Positions 7,696 through 16,581 of a stretch of 64,000 bases of DNA are shown here, piece by piece. Both the position numbers and the translations under genes were made by a program. Each line of letters starts with the position of its first letter. Within the stretch, counting starts at the first letter, position 1. This stretch comes from Marinobacter nauticus (GTDB taxonomy: Bacteria > Pseudomonadota > Gammaproteobacteria > Enterobacterales > Shewanellaceae): the NCBI RefSeq assembly GCF_019801015.1, contig NZ_JAHVJZ010000005.1:429407-493406 (forward strand). Direction: 5' to 3'. Below the pieces are notes generated by a model. The model worked only from the letters and a program-made list of their open reading frames with translations, searched no databases and was not told the DNA's origin.

Positions 7696-10467
7696 ATGAA
7701 ACTGGCTTCTATGTCCCTTTCTGCTCAAGCCCCGCTGATTCTCGTTGACGGCTCTTCCTACCTGTACCGCGCGTACCATGCGCCGCCGCATCTGACCAAC
7801 TCCAAAGGCGAACCCACCGGTGCCATCTACGGAGTTGTCAACATGCTGCGCAGCCTGCTGAAGCAGTACAACCCGAGTCATATGGCAGTGGTGTTTGACG
7901 CCAAAGGCAAAACCTTCCGGGACGAGATCTTTGCTGAGTACAAGGCGCAACGACCACCGATGCCTGATGATCTGCGCTGCCAGATCGAGCCTTTGCACGC
8001 GATCATTCGCGCTCTGGGTCTGCCGTTGATCTCCATCTCCGGCGTCGAAGCGGATGATGTGATCGGCACCCTGGCTCAGCACGCGGCAGCCGCAGGCCAC
8101 GATGTGGTGATCAGCACCGGTGATAAGGATATGGCCCAGCTGGTGACCGACAAGATCACCCTAATCAACACCATGACCGACACCAAATTGGACGTCGAGG
8201 GTGTGAAGGCCAAGTTTGGCGTCGGTCCGGAGCTGATCATCGACCTGCTGGCGATGATGGGCGACAAAGTGGATAACATTCCCGGCCTGCCCGGCGTCGG
8301 TGAGAAAACCGCGCTGGCGATGCTGCAGGGCATCGGCAGCCTGGACACCATTTACCAGGATGTGGACGCGGTGGCAGCGCTGGGCTTCCGTGGTGCCAAA
8401 ACCATGCCGAAGAAGCTGGCTGAAAACAAAGAGGCCGCCTTCCTCTCCTACACTCTGGCCACCATCAAGCTGGATGTGGAACTGGACGAGAACCCGGAAG
8501 ATCTGGTGATTGGCGATGCGGATCGCGATGCCCTGGCCAAGCTTTACGGCGAGCTGGAGTTCCGCCGCTGGCTCAATGAAGTGCTGGATGGCGGCGCCGT
8601 CCTGCCCGCCGGCAATGGTGACGCTGGTGCGGCACCGGCTGCTGCACCGGCCCAGAGCAGCACCGAGCATGAGCTGATCCTCTCCGAGTCTCAGCTGGAC
8701 GCCTGGATCGAGAAGATGAATGGCGCCGAGCTGTTTGCCATCGACACCGAAACCACCAGCCTCGACTACATGGCCGCGGAATTGGTGGGCCTCTCCTTTG
8801 CCGTTGAAGCGGGCAAAGGGGCCTACCTGCCGGTGGCCCACGATTATGAGGGTGCGCCGGTGCAACTGGACCGGGACACCGTGCTGGCCAAGCTGAAGCC
8901 GTTGCTGGAAGACACCGCTCCCCGCAAGGTGGGCCAGAATCTCAAGTACGACATGTCGGTACTGGCAAAGTACGGCATTGCCCTTAACGGCATCGCCTTC
9001 GACACCATGCTGGAGTCCTACTGCTTTAACTCCACTGCCGGTCGCCACAATATGGATGATATGGCCCTTAAGTACCTGGGTCAGAAAACCATCCACTTTG
9101 AAGAGATCGCCGGTAAGGGCGCCAAGCAGAAAACCTTCAACCAGATCCCCCTGGAAGAGGCCGCCCCTTACGCGGCCGAAGACGCTGACATCACGCTGCG
9201 TCTGCATCAACACTTGTGGCCCCGTCTGCAAGAGTTGGCCGGCCCGACCCGCGTATTTGAACAGCTGGAACGCCCGCTGGTGCCGATCATGTCGGCCATG
9301 GAGCGCCATGGTGTGCTGATCGACACCGATCAGCTGCATCAGCAGAGCAGTGAGATCGCCGCGACGCTCGACAGCCTGGAGCAGCAGGCCCACGAAATCG
9401 CCGGCGAAGTGTTCAACCTGGGGTCCACCAAGCAGCTTCAGGCGATCTTCTTCGACAAGCTGGGTTACCCGGTACTGAAGAAGACCCCGAAAGGCGCGCC
9501 CTCCACTGCGGAAGAGGTGCTGCAGGAATTGGCGCTGGATTACCCGCTGCCCAAGATCATTCTGGAGCACCGCAGCCTGGCGAAACTGAAGAACACCTAC
9601 ACCGACAAGCTGCCACAACTGGTTAAGCCGTCCGGTCGGGTACACACCAGCTACCACCAGGCAGTGACCGCCACGGGCCGTCTGTCCAGCTCTGATCCGA
9701 ACCTTCAGAACATTCCGATCCGGACTGCGGAAGGGCGTCGTATCCGTCAGGCCTTTATTGCCCCGGAGGGCTACAAGCTGCTGGCGATCGACTACTCCCA
9801 GATTGAACTGCGGATCATGGCCCACCTGTCCCAGGACAAAGGCCTGCTGGAAGCGTTCGCCCAGGGTAAAGACATTCACAAAGCCACCGCCGCCGAAGTA
9901 TTCGGGGTGCCGTTTGACGAGGTCACCAGTGAGCAACGCCGTCGGGCGAAAGCGGTCAACTTCGGTCTGATCTACGGCATGTCCGCCTTTGGTCTGGCCA
10001 AGCAGCTGGACATCGGCCGGGCAGAAGCGCAGGACTACATCGACCGCTACTTCCACCGCTACCCGGGCGTGCTCGACTATATGGACCGCACCCGTGCCCA
10101 GGCTCACGACAAGGAATACGTGGAAACCCTGATGGGTCGTCGCCTGCATCTGCCGGAGATCAATGCCCGCAACAAGATGCGCCAGCAGGCCGCCGAGCGC
10201 ACCGCCATCAACGCCCCGATGCAGGGTACGGCAGCAGACATCATCAAAAAGGCGATGCTGTTGGTGGCGGATTATGTGGCTCAGCAATCAGAAGGGGATA
10301 TCCATCTGATCATGCAGGTGCACGATGAACTGGTGTTTGAAGTGCGCGAGGCATTGGCTGAGCAGCACAAAGTGGCGCTGTGTGACCTGATGAGTCAGGC
10401 CGCCGAACTGGATGTGCCACTGCTGGCCGAAGGCGGCTTGGGTGACAACTGGGATCAAGCCCACTGA
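7696..10467 (+). CDS. polA: DNA polymerase I
   Basis: A 923-residue enzyme with all three PolA domains. The 5'-3' exonuclease comes first ([28 protein letters not shown]). The 3'-5' proofreading domain has its metal ligands present ([28 protein letters not shown]). The polymerase has motif A ([12 protein letters not shown]), motif B ([20 protein letters not shown]) and motif C (QVHDELVFE). It fills gaps during repair and replaces RNA primers. Start could be the ATG at 7696 or the one five codons later; neither has a strong Shine-Dalgarno. Spot 42 follows downstream, as in enterobacteria. Confidence 0.97.
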   Translation: MKLASMSLSAQAPLILVDGSSYLYRAYHAPPHLTNSKGEPTGAIYGVVNMLRSLLKQYNPSHMAVVFDAKGKTFRDEIFAEYKAQRPPMPDDLRCQIEPLHAIIRALGLPLISISGVEADDVIGTLAQHAAAAGHDVVISTGDKDMAQLVTDKITLINTMTDTKLDVEGVKAKFGVGPELIIDLLAMMGDKVDNIPGLPGVGEKTALAMLQGIGSLDTIYQDVDAVAALGFRGAKTMPKKLAENKEAAFLSYTLATIKLDVELDENPEDLVIGDADRDALAKLYGELEFRRWLNEVLDGGAVLPAGNGDAGAAPAAAPAQSSTEHELILSESQLDAWIEKMNGAELFAIDTETTSLDYMAAELVGLSFAVEAGKGAYLPVAHDYEGAPVQLDRDTVLAKLKPLLEDTAPRKVGQNLKYDMSVLAKYGIALNGIAFDTMLESYCFNSTAGRHNMDDMALKYLGQKTIHFEEIAGKGAKQKTFNQIPLEEAAPYAAEDADITLRLHQHLWPRLQELAGPTRVFEQLERPLVPIMSAMERHGVLIDTDQLHQQSSEIAATLDSLEQQAHEIAGEVFNLGSTKQLQAIFFDKLGYPVLKKTPKGAPSTAEEVLQELALDYPLPKIILEHRSLAKLKNTYTDKLPQLVKPSGRVHTSYHQAVTATGRLSSSDPNLQNIPIRTAEGRRIRQAFIAPEGYKLLAIDYSQIELRIMAHLSQDKGLLEAFAQGKDIHKATAAEVFGVPFDEVTSEQRRRAKAVNFGLIYGMSAFGLAKQLDIGRAEAQDYIDRYFHRYPGVLDYMDRTRAQAHDKEYVETLMGRRLHLPEINARNKMRQQAAERTAINAPMQGTAADIIKKAMLLVADYVAQQSEGDIHLIMQVHDELVFEVREALAEQHKVALCDLMSQAAELDVPLLAEGGLGDNWDQAH

Positions 10468-10506
10468 CTGGGTGAGTGAGCGCGCGGGCACAGCACGACG
10501 CCTGCG

Positions 10507-10522
10507 CGTGAATTCCATCACA
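10507..10522 (+). promoter_or_regulatory. CRP-type site upstream of Spot 42
   Basis: CGTGA-attcca-TCACA matches 9 of 10 half-site positions of the CRP consensus TGTGA-N6-TCACA. It is centred about 68 bases before the Spot 42 start. E. coli Spot 42 is repressed by cAMP-CRP, so the site fits known control, though its position suggests only indirect contact with the promoter. Confidence 0.6.
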
Positions 10523-10582
10523 AAAACAAGATTCATTAGCGGCTGGGCTTTGACCTGGCCGCCGCTTTGGGTATCCTAGTCC

Positions 10583-10689
10583 GGTAGGGTACAGAGGTAA
10601 GATGTTCTATCTTTCAGACCTATTTATGATCACCTTTTGGTGATCGCCAAAATTTGGCACCCCGGCAACGCTGTTGCCGGGGTTTTTTT
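10583..10689 (+). ncRNA. spf: Spot 42 small RNA
   Basis: The transcript begins GTAGGGTACAGAGG and its first 38 bases are, from memory, identical to E. coli Spot 42, including the unstructured target-pairing region. It ends with a strong terminator (CCCCGGCAAC 10660-10669 / GTTGCCGGGG 10673-10682, then seven T). A promoter is visible: TTGACC (10550-10555), 16-base spacer, TATCCT (10572-10577). It lies between polA and engB as in E. coli and vibrios. Spot 42 is an Hfq-dependent repressor of secondary carbon metabolism genes. Confidence 0.95.
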
Positions 10690-10874
10690 GTGCCTGAATT
10701 TGGGGAATCCGGGATCGAAAGTTAGAGCAAATACTTTAAATCGTCTTTGGGGTGGGTTACATTGTCACCACTAGGCCTTCCCAAGTGACGGTTTAGTCTT
10801 GTTATCGTTGAAAAGCTTCTCCCCAAAAAAGCTTTTATTATGCCGGCGACCGCCTTTGGTCACCGGCTTTTTTC
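10690..10874 (+). other. Spot 42-engB intergenic region, possible second sRNA
   Basis: No protein gene is present. On the plus strand the region ends in a rho-independent terminator (GCCGGcGACC 10842-10851 / GGTCaCCGGC 10858-10867, then six T). This points the wrong way for engB, so an extra plus-strand transcript must be terminated here. A second hairpin, AAAAGCTT/AAGCTTTT (10811-10836), could serve engB on the minus strand. No clear promoter was found for the inferred RNA. Vibrios are reported to carry a separate sRNA (VSsrna24) in this same gap. Confidence 0.35.
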
Positions 10875-11525
10875 TTATTCGGCCTCGCCAATCTGGCCGG
10901 CCATCTCATCCCGATGCAGCCATTCGTTGAGCACCTTCAGAGCGGGCTCACGTCCAGTGCCTTTCAGGGAGGAGAACAGCTGAACCACCACTTCCCCTTC
11001 CAGCTCAGACAGCACCTCTTTCACCTGGCGCAGGGTTTTGTTCTTCTCCGCCTGCTTCAGCTTGTCGGCTTTGGTCAACAGCACCAATACCGGCATACCG
11101 GCCGACACGCCCCAGCGGATCATGTTGTGGTCCAGATCCTTCAGCGGATGGCGCACGTCCATCAGTACCACCAGCCCTTTCAGGCACTGGCGACGCTCGA
11201 GGTATTCGGCCAGCGCCTGCTGCCATTTGATCTTCATCTCCAGCGGCACCTTGGCAAAGCCATAGCCGGGAAGATCGATCAGGCGCTTGTCCTCCGTTAA
11301 AGAGAACACGTTGATCAGCTGGGTACGACCCGGGCGTTTACTGGTATGAGCCAGACCGTTGTGATCGGTCAGGGTATTCAGGGCACTGGATTTGCCAGCG
11401 TTAGAACGGCCAGCAAATGCGATCTCCACCCCCTCATCGGGCGGCAGATGGTGGATGTCCGGGGCGCTCGTTACAAAACGGGCCCGACGGAAATCGACTT
11501 GAAATTCGGTCACGGGAGTCTCCAA
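10875..11525 (-). CDS. engB: Ribosome biogenesis GTPase EngB (YihA/YsxC)
   Basis: A 216-residue TRAFAC GTPase needed for large-subunit assembly. The G motifs are clear: G1 GRSNAGKSS, the switch I threonine within [11 protein letters not shown]3 DLPGYG, and G4 TKAD. Its place opposite polA and Spot 42 is conserved in gammaproteobacteria. Confidence 0.95.
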   Translation of the reverse strand: METPVTEFQVDFRRARFVTSAPDIHHLPPDEGVEIAFAGRSNAGKSSALNTLTDHNGLAHTSKRPGRTQLINVFSLTEDKRLIDLPGYGFAKVPLEMKIKWQQALAEYLERRQCLKGLVVLMDVRHPLKDLDHNMIRWGVSAGMPVLVLLTKADKLKQAEKNKTLRQVKEVLSELEGEVVVQLFSSLKGTGREPALKVLNEWLHRDEMAGQIGEAE

Positions 11526-11682
11526 TCTGGTCGGCGGTGCAGCGGGCAGGGATCACAAAACATCCCCGAGCTTAGACCTGGCTCTGATTTCGTGTAAAAT
11601 GCCGCTGCGTGCTCCCCACAGTGTAACAGGGGACCCATGCCGCAGGGAAAGAAACGCCACCGATATAATAAGTTGGAACACC

Positions 11683-12309
11683 ATGAAAAAGTTTGCTGTT
11701 GTCTTTGCTGTGCTGTCCATGTTCTCCACCCTCGCTCAGGCTGAGGGCAACCCCGAAGCAGGCAAGGCGAAAGCCGTGACCTGCATCGCCTGCCACGGAG
11801 CGGATGGCAACAGCCCGATCGAGATGTACCCGAAAATCGCCGGCCAGCACACCGGCTACCTGGTTAAGCAGTTGAAAGAGTTCCGTCAGGCTGCTCAAAC
11901 CGGTGGTCAGGAAGGTCGTATGGACCCCATTATGAGCGGCATGGCCGTTGCACTGAGCGATGAAGACATCGCCGACGTGTCTGCCTACTTCGCCAGCCAG
12001 GCCATCAGCCCGGCTCCGGCCGTCGACGCTGCCATTCAGGACAAAGGTCACCAGCTGTACATGGGTGGCGACGCTTCCCGCCAGATCACTGCCTGTGTTG
12101 CGTGTCATGGCGTGAAAGGTGAAGGCATGGGCCTGGCCGGTTACCCGGCACTGGCTGACCAGCACCCGGCTTACCTGAAAGCCCAGCTGGAGAAGTTCCG
12201 CAGCGGCGCTCGTAACAACGACATGAACGGCATGATGAGCGGTGTTGCCAAGAACCTGAGCGATGACGACATCGCCGTTCTGGCGCAATACATCAGCGCC
12301 ATCGAATAA
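11683..12309 (+). CDS. Cytochrome c4, dihaem
   Basis: A 208-residue periplasmic electron carrier with a Sec signal peptide (MKKFAVVFAVLSMFSTLAQA, cleaved before EGNPEAG). Two c-type haem motifs, CIACH and CVACH, each have a distal Met ligand region (MDPIMSGMA and MNGMMSGVA), giving the two-fold repeat of cytochrome c4. Such proteins pass electrons to terminal oxidases. The ATG at 11683 is chosen because the signal peptide begins there, although the frame is open further upstream. Confidence 0.93.
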   Translation: MKKFAVVFAVLSMFSTLAQAEGNPEAGKAKAVTCIACHGADGNSPIEMYPKIAGQHTGYLVKQLKEFRQAAQTGGQEGRMDPIMSGMAVALSDEDIADVSAYFASQAISPAPAVDAAIQDKGHQLYMGGDASRQITACVACHGVKGEGMGLAGYPALADQHPAYLKAQLEKFRSGARNNDMNGMMSGVAKNLSDDDIAVLAQYISAIE

Positions 12310-12330
12310 GCACTCCCTCTGACGGAGTCG

Positions 12331-12360
12331 AAGCGGGCCACTGGGCCCGCTTTCTTTTTT
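12331..12360 (+). terminator. Terminator after cytochrome c4
   Basis: Stem AAGCGGGCC / GGGCCCGCTT (12331-12339 with 12343-12352) followed by TCTTTTTT. Confidence 0.85.
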
Positions 12361-12642
12361 CAGTTCAAAACTCTTCCGACACCCCCATCAGCAGTAAAAG
12401 TCATCATTGGTAAGACCCTTTATCAGACGAAGTCACCAATGCATACAATGTGACGTACGCCATCACCTACCGAGCTTGTGAGACATTTGCCCTATTTGGT
12501 GGCGGCGATGTTGGCTACGTGATCCCCCACCAAACTGATAACCTGCGCTAAATCATTACCTTATGGATTTAACAAAAAATATTGAGTTACATCCCATCAC
12601 AAAAAAAGTTGCGATCCAGCTCAAATTACGTAGAGTAAGCAG

Positions 12643-13033
12643 CGAAACGGAACGGGGGAGTGGTTAAGGAATGCCTTCCTCCACCAGGAACCTCTTCAGG
12701 AAGAAGAGAGGCACTGGAAGCCAACACTTAGGATAAGACGGGACGGAGAGCCCGAACCCAAGGAACTTTGGGTTTACATGGATGGTACCTTTAGCGTCAG
12801 GATGACGTGGTCGTTAGGAAGACGACTGACTACTGTGTTACGGATGACGACACAGGAAAAAGAAGAAAGGTCCGGAGTGACCACAAACAAGAACTGCACG
12901 CATGGAAGCAGGCAATAATAAGACGGAAGTCAGACCGGGAAGTCTCATCGCAGGTAAGGAATGCCTGGTTAAAGAATAGGGGAGTGTCTCAGACACCCTT
13001 GGTAAGGCGGCAGAGTAATCTGCCGCCTTTTTT
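12643..13033 (+). ncRNA. csrB: CsrB-family regulatory RNA
   Basis: About 390 bases without a real gene contain some 20 GGA motifs, many in the loops of small hairpins: CGTC-AGGA-TGACG, GGTC-CGGA-GTGACC, AGAC-CGGGAA-GTCT, ACCCA-AGGA-ACTTTGGGT. This is the architecture of CsrB/CsrC RNAs, which sequester the translational regulator CsrA. The transcript ends with GGCGGCAGA/TCTGCCGCC (13006-13027) and six T. A promoter fits at TTGCGA (12609-12614), 16 bases, TAGAGT (12631-12636). A weak GacA/UvrY-like half-site (TGTGAG) lies near 12478. An 81-codon frame inside it is spurious. Confidence 0.85.
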
Positions 13034-13084
13034 ATCATCATTTTGCATATAATGGCCCCCATCGACGTCCCGACAGGAATCTCC

Positions 13085-13720
13085 ATGCTCTGCCCCCTGT
13101 GCCAGCACCCCGATACCGGCCATTACCACCAGGACAAACGCCGCCACTATTTCCAGTGTCGCCGATGCGAACTGGTGTTTGCGGATCCCGCTGCTCTGCT
13201 GCCCGCACACGCAGAGAAGGATCAGTACGACAAGCACAACAATGACCCGACGGACGCCGGCTATCGCCGCTTCCTTTCCCGGATAGCGGACCCGCTTAAC
13301 GATCGTCTTATCCCCGGAGCAGAGGGGCTGGACTTCGGCTGCGGCCCGGGTCCGACGCTTTCGCTGATGATGGCGGAAGCGGGCCACCCCACTGCCCTGT
13401 ACGACCCCTATTTCGAGCCGGACCGCACACCACTGCGCCGCCAGTACGATTTCATCACCTGCACCGAGGCGATTGAGCATTTCTATCGCCCGGCCCGGGA
13501 GTGGCAGTTGCTGCTAAGCCTGCTGAAGCCCGGCGGGTGGCTGGGGCTGATGACCAAAATGGTGCGTGACCCCAAAGCGTTTGCCCAGTGGCACTACAAG
13601 AATGACCCCACCCATGTCAGCTTCTTCAGCCAGACCACCTTCGAATATCTGGCTGGTCGGGATGGGTTGCGGCTGGAGTTCATTGGTGCCGACGTTATTC
13701 TGCTGCAAAAACCGGCATAA
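13085..13720 (+). CDS. Zinc-ribbon class I SAM-dependent methyltransferase
   Basis: A 211-residue protein whose first 40 residues carry two CxxC pairs (CPLC and CRRC), a small zinc ribbon. A class I methyltransferase fold follows, with motif I LDFGCGPGP and the acidic loop YDFITCTEAIEHF. The ATG at 13085 follows AGGA by eight bases, and the frame extending upstream runs into the CsrB terminator, so the later start is preferred. The methyl acceptor is unknown. It is followed by yihI 33 bases later. Confidence 0.8.
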   Translation: MLCPLCQHPDTGHYHQDKRRHYFQCRRCELVFADPAALLPAHAEKDQYDKHNNDPTDAGYRRFLSRIADPLNDRLIPGAEGLDFGCGPGPTLSLMMAEAGHPTALYDPYFEPDRTPLRRQYDFITCTEAIEHFYRPAREWQLLLSLLKPGGWLGLMTKMVRDPKAFAQWHYKNDPTHVSFFSQTTFEYLAGRDGLRLEFIGADVILLQKPA

Positions 13721-13753
13721 TCTGATATAAACCCGCCCCCAATTGGAGGCTTT

Positions 13754-14272
13754 ATGACCCGTATTAAGAAATCCCGCAAACTGAACGCCAACGGCCCGGC
13801 CCGGCCGGCCCGGGAGAAAGCCAGCGCTCGCGCCAAACTGGCCAGTAAAAAGGTCGGCAAAGGGCAGGCCAGCGGCAGCCGTCACAGCCAATCCAAAGCG
13901 GCTTTGGCCAAACAGGAGCAAGCCGCCAAGGATCCACGCCTGGGCAGCAAAACCCCGATCGCGCTGTTTGTTGACGCCAACGCCCCCGCCAAACCCGCGC
14001 CGCAGGCTCTGGCCCCGGATGTGGAACTGGCCAAACTGGAAGCGGATCCGCGCCTCAACACCCTGCTGGAGCGCACCGAAGCCGGTGAAACCCTGAAGCC
14101 GAAAGATCAGCAGTGGCTGGACGCTACCCTGGACCGCATTGCCGACCTGATGCATGAGCTGGGTCTGGATGTGGAAGAGGACGAGTTTGAACAGGAAGAC
14201 GACGCCGAAGAGCCGGACCTGATGTCCCGCTTCGAACAGGGCGCCGACCTGCTGGATCAATACAAGGATTGA
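13754..14272 (+). CDS. yihI: Der GTPase-activating protein YihI
   Basis: A 172-residue protein with the very basic, lysine/arginine/alanine-rich N-terminus and acidic C-terminus typical of YihI. The conserved core is around LDRIADLMHELGLDVEE. YihI stimulates the GTPase Der and so tunes 50S subunit assembly. It overlaps or abuts the DUF2489 gene, a pairing also seen in other Alteromonadales and vibrios next to hemN. Confidence 0.88.
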   Translation: MTRIKKSRKLNANGPARPAREKASARAKLASKKVGKGQASGSRHSQSKAALAKQEQAAKDPRLGSKTPIALFVDANAPAKPAPQALAPDVELAKLEADPRLNTLLERTEAGETLKPKDQQWLDATLDRIADLMHELGLDVEEDEFEQEDDAEEPDLMSRFEQGADLLDQYKD

Positions 14273-14274
14273 AC

Positions 14275-14712
14275 ATGCCAACATGGATGGTGGCCGCAGC
14301 CACCGGGATCATTCTTGCCCTGGCTGGCTACGCCGCGTATCTGTTTTGGCAGTTGCATCAGCAACGCCAGCGGCGGGAAGCCGCCAACGCTGAACGGCGG
14401 GCAACGCTGGTGGAACACATCCAACTGATCGCCAAAGCCTGTCAGCAGGCGCAGTGCGAACCCGCGGAGGGTGCACTGCGTCTGGTGAACCTGCTGCGAG
14501 CTCTGCCCGGTGCCGACATGGACACCCTGCGACAGCAGTACCCGGTGCTGCACGAGCTTTACGACAAAGTGGCCGACCAGCCTATCCTGGACGCCCGCAA
14601 AGCGCTGAAACGCAATGAGCGGATGAAGCTGGATGCGGAGCGTGCCCACTGGGAGTCCCGTCTGGCCCCCCAGATGGAGAGCGAACTGCTCGAGCTGGCC
14701 GAACTGCACTGA
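14275..14712 (+). CDS. DUF2489-family membrane-anchored protein
   Basis: A 145-residue protein with one N-terminal transmembrane helix (WMVAAATGIILALAGYAAYLFW) followed by a charged helical cytoplasmic part. It matches the pattern of DUF2489 proteins encoded between yihI and hemN in related bacteria. The ATG at 14275 starts three bases after the yihI stop; an upstream in-frame TTG at 14269 is less likely. No biochemical function is known for the family. Confidence 0.75.
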   Translation: MPTWMVAAATGIILALAGYAAYLFWQLHQQRQRREAANAERRATLVEHIQLIAKACQQAQCEPAEGALRLVNLLRALPGADMDTLRQQYPVLHELYDKVADQPILDARKALKRNERMKLDAERAHWESRLAPQMESELLELAELH

Positions 14713-14718
14713 TCCGGA

Positions 14719-15042
14719 TTAACGCGGGCACTCCGCTGGAGTCAGCCCGCGTGATTCGAATACCGTCCGGAGCTGCTGATGCTCCTTGGTGCAGGCATCC
14801 AAAGCCTGCTGCGAAGAACGCGCCACCGACTCCCACCCTTTGTCCTGATATTTGTCCACGTCCATCCGGTGCAGTCCGGACAACGCGGCCACCCGACACC
14901 AGCGTTTCTGCAATGCGTCATCGTCCGCCTGCTGCCACTCGCTCAGTGGCCTTGGTTTTTTGCCGATTTCACACACCTTGGCCTGCGCGCCCGTCACCAT
15001 CACAGTAAAAAGCGCCACCGTCGTCACAACTCTCCCTAGCAT
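14719..15042 (-). CDS. Small exported protein of unknown function
   Basis: A 107-residue protein with a signal peptide (MLGRVVTTVALFTVMVTGAQA then KVCEIG) and four cysteines in the mature part, so probably periplasmic and disulfide-bonded. The ATG at 15042 is preferred because a strong AAGGAGGT lies about eight bases upstream; the frame itself is open further. It runs opposite to its neighbours DUF2489 and hemN. I do not recognise the family. Confidence 0.65.
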   Translation of the reverse strand: MLGRVVTTVALFTVMVTGAQAKVCEIGKKPRPLSEWQQADDDALQKRWCRVAALSGLHRMDVDKYQDKGWESVARSSQQALDACTKEHQQLRTVFESRGLTPAECPR

Positions 15043-15160
15043 TAACAACACCTCCTTCGCAATTCTGTTGCCACATTGGTCAAATTTGGGGCCATGATCA
15101 ATGGCGAGGCCGGTTAAAAGGTGCATAATGCCTTCATTCCGATCCCAAGGAGACGCTTTC

Positions 15161-16531
15161 GTGCAGGATAAAATCAGCTGGAATCAGGCCCTGATTGAGA
15201 AATACAACTACTCTGGGCCCCGCTACACCTCATACCCGACCGCCATCGAATTCCATAAAGATTTTTCCGATGCCGATCTGCGCCGGGCGATTGCCGGCTC
15301 CGACAAGCGCGATCTTTCCCTCTATATCCACGTGCCGTTCTGCCACAAGCTTTGCTACTACTGTGGCTGCAACAAGATCATCACCCGCCATGCCCATAAG
15401 GCGGACCAGTACCTGGATTACCTGGAGCGTGAAATCAAAAACCGCGCCCCGCTGTTCAACGAGTACACCGTCACCCAGATGCACTGGGGCGGCGGCACGC
15501 CGACCTTCCTCAACAATGAGCAGATCCGCCGTCTGACCGGCCTGCTCAAGTCCCACTTCAACTTTGCTGATGAGGGCGAGTTCTCCATCGAGATCGACCC
15601 CCGTGAGATTGAGCTGGAAACCGTGGACGTACTGAAGGAAGTGGGCTTTAACCGCATCTCTGTTGGCGTTCAGGACTTCAATAAAGAGGTTCAGAAAGCG
15701 GTGAACCGTGAGCAGGACGAGCAGTTTATCTTCGACCTGATCAAGTACGCCCGCGAGCAGGGCTTCCAGTCCACCAACGTGGACCTGATCTACGGCCTGC
15801 CGCACCAGACTCCGGAAAGCTTTGAGAAGACGCTGGAGCGGATCAAAGACCTGAGCCCCGACCGCCTCAGTATCTTTAACTACGCTCACCTGCCGCACCG
15901 TTTTGCGGCTCAGCGTAAGATCCACGAAGAGGATCTGCCGAGCCCGCAGCAGAAGCTGAAGATCCTGGAAAACAGCATCAACGTCCTGACCGGCGAAGGC
16001 TACCAGTTCATCGGTATGGACCACTTTGCCAAGCCGGACGACGAGCTGGCCAAGCTGCAACGTGCTGGTAAGCTGCATCGTAACTTCCAGGGCTACACCA
16101 CTCAGCCGGACGCTGATCTGCTGGGCCTGGGCGCTTCCGCCATCTCCAGCATCGGCAACGCCTATGCTCAGAACCAGGTGGCGCTGAAAGACTACTACGA
16201 CGCAATCGACGCGGAAGGCCATGCGCTGGTCAAAGGCTGCTCCCTGGAGCGCGACGACTTTATCCGCCGCGCAGTGATCAAGCAGCTGATCTGTCACTTC
16301 GAGATGGACAAGCAGGTGATTGAGCAGGATTGGGGCATCAACTTTGACGAGTATTTCGCCGAAGACCTGAAGCTGCTGAGTCCCTTTGTGGAAGATGAGC
16401 TGGTGGAACTGGATGGCAGCATCATCCGCGTGACCTCTCAGGGCAACCTGCTGATCCGCAACATCTGCATGTGCTTCGACCGCTACCTGCGCGAGAAAGC
16501 CCGCCAGCAGCAATTCAGCCGGGTTATCTGA
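15161..16531 (+). CDS. hemN: Oxygen-independent coproporphyrinogen III oxidase HemN
   Basis: A radical SAM enzyme that decarboxylates coproporphyrinogen III to protoporphyrinogen IX in haem synthesis without oxygen. The Cx3CxxC motif binding the 4Fe-4S cluster is HVPFCHKLCYYCGCNK, and the family core YGLPHQTPESF is present. The GTG at 15161 is chosen because AAGGAG lies nine bases upstream; it gives 456 residues, close to E. coli HemN. An ATG at 15128 is an alternative. Confidence 0.95.
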   Translation: MQDKISWNQALIEKYNYSGPRYTSYPTAIEFHKDFSDADLRRAIAGSDKRDLSLYIHVPFCHKLCYYCGCNKIITRHAHKADQYLDYLEREIKNRAPLFNEYTVTQMHWGGGTPTFLNNEQIRRLTGLLKSHFNFADEGEFSIEIDPREIELETVDVLKEVGFNRISVGVQDFNKEVQKAVNREQDEQFIFDLIKYAREQGFQSTNVDLIYGLPHQTPESFEKTLERIKDLSPDRLSIFNYAHLPHRFAAQRKIHEEDLPSPQQKLKILENSINVLTGEGYQFIGMDHFAKPDDELAKLQRAGKLHRNFQGYTTQPDADLLGLGASAISSIGNAYAQNQVALKDYYDAIDAEGHALVKGCSLERDDFIRRAVIKQLICHFEMDKQVIEQDWGINFDEYFAEDLKLLSPFVEDELVELDGSIIRVTSQGNLLIRNICMCFDRYLREKARQQQFSRVI

Positions 16532-16544
16532 TAACCCGCTGCAC

Positions 16545-16572
16545 AAAAAAGCCGCCTCAGGGCGGCTTTTTT
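16545..16572. terminator. Bidirectional terminator between hemN and add
   Basis: Stem AAAAAAGCCGCC / GGCGGCTTTTTT (16545-16556 and 16561-16572), with T tracts on both strands, serving the convergent hemN and add genes. Confidence 0.9.
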
Positions 16573-16581
16573 GATCTCAGC

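Noticed and set aside
8161..10287. A 708-codon minus-strand frame opposite polA
   Set aside because: Shadow of the high-GC polA gene; no motifs, and all PolA motifs are on the plus strand.
12807..13052. An 81-codon frame on the plus strand
   Set aside because: Lies within the GGA-rich CsrB-family RNA and runs through its terminator.
15061..15160. An FNR box upstream of hemN
   Set aside because: TTGG...ATCAA-like bases are present but the spacing is wrong for TTGAT-N4-ATCAA.
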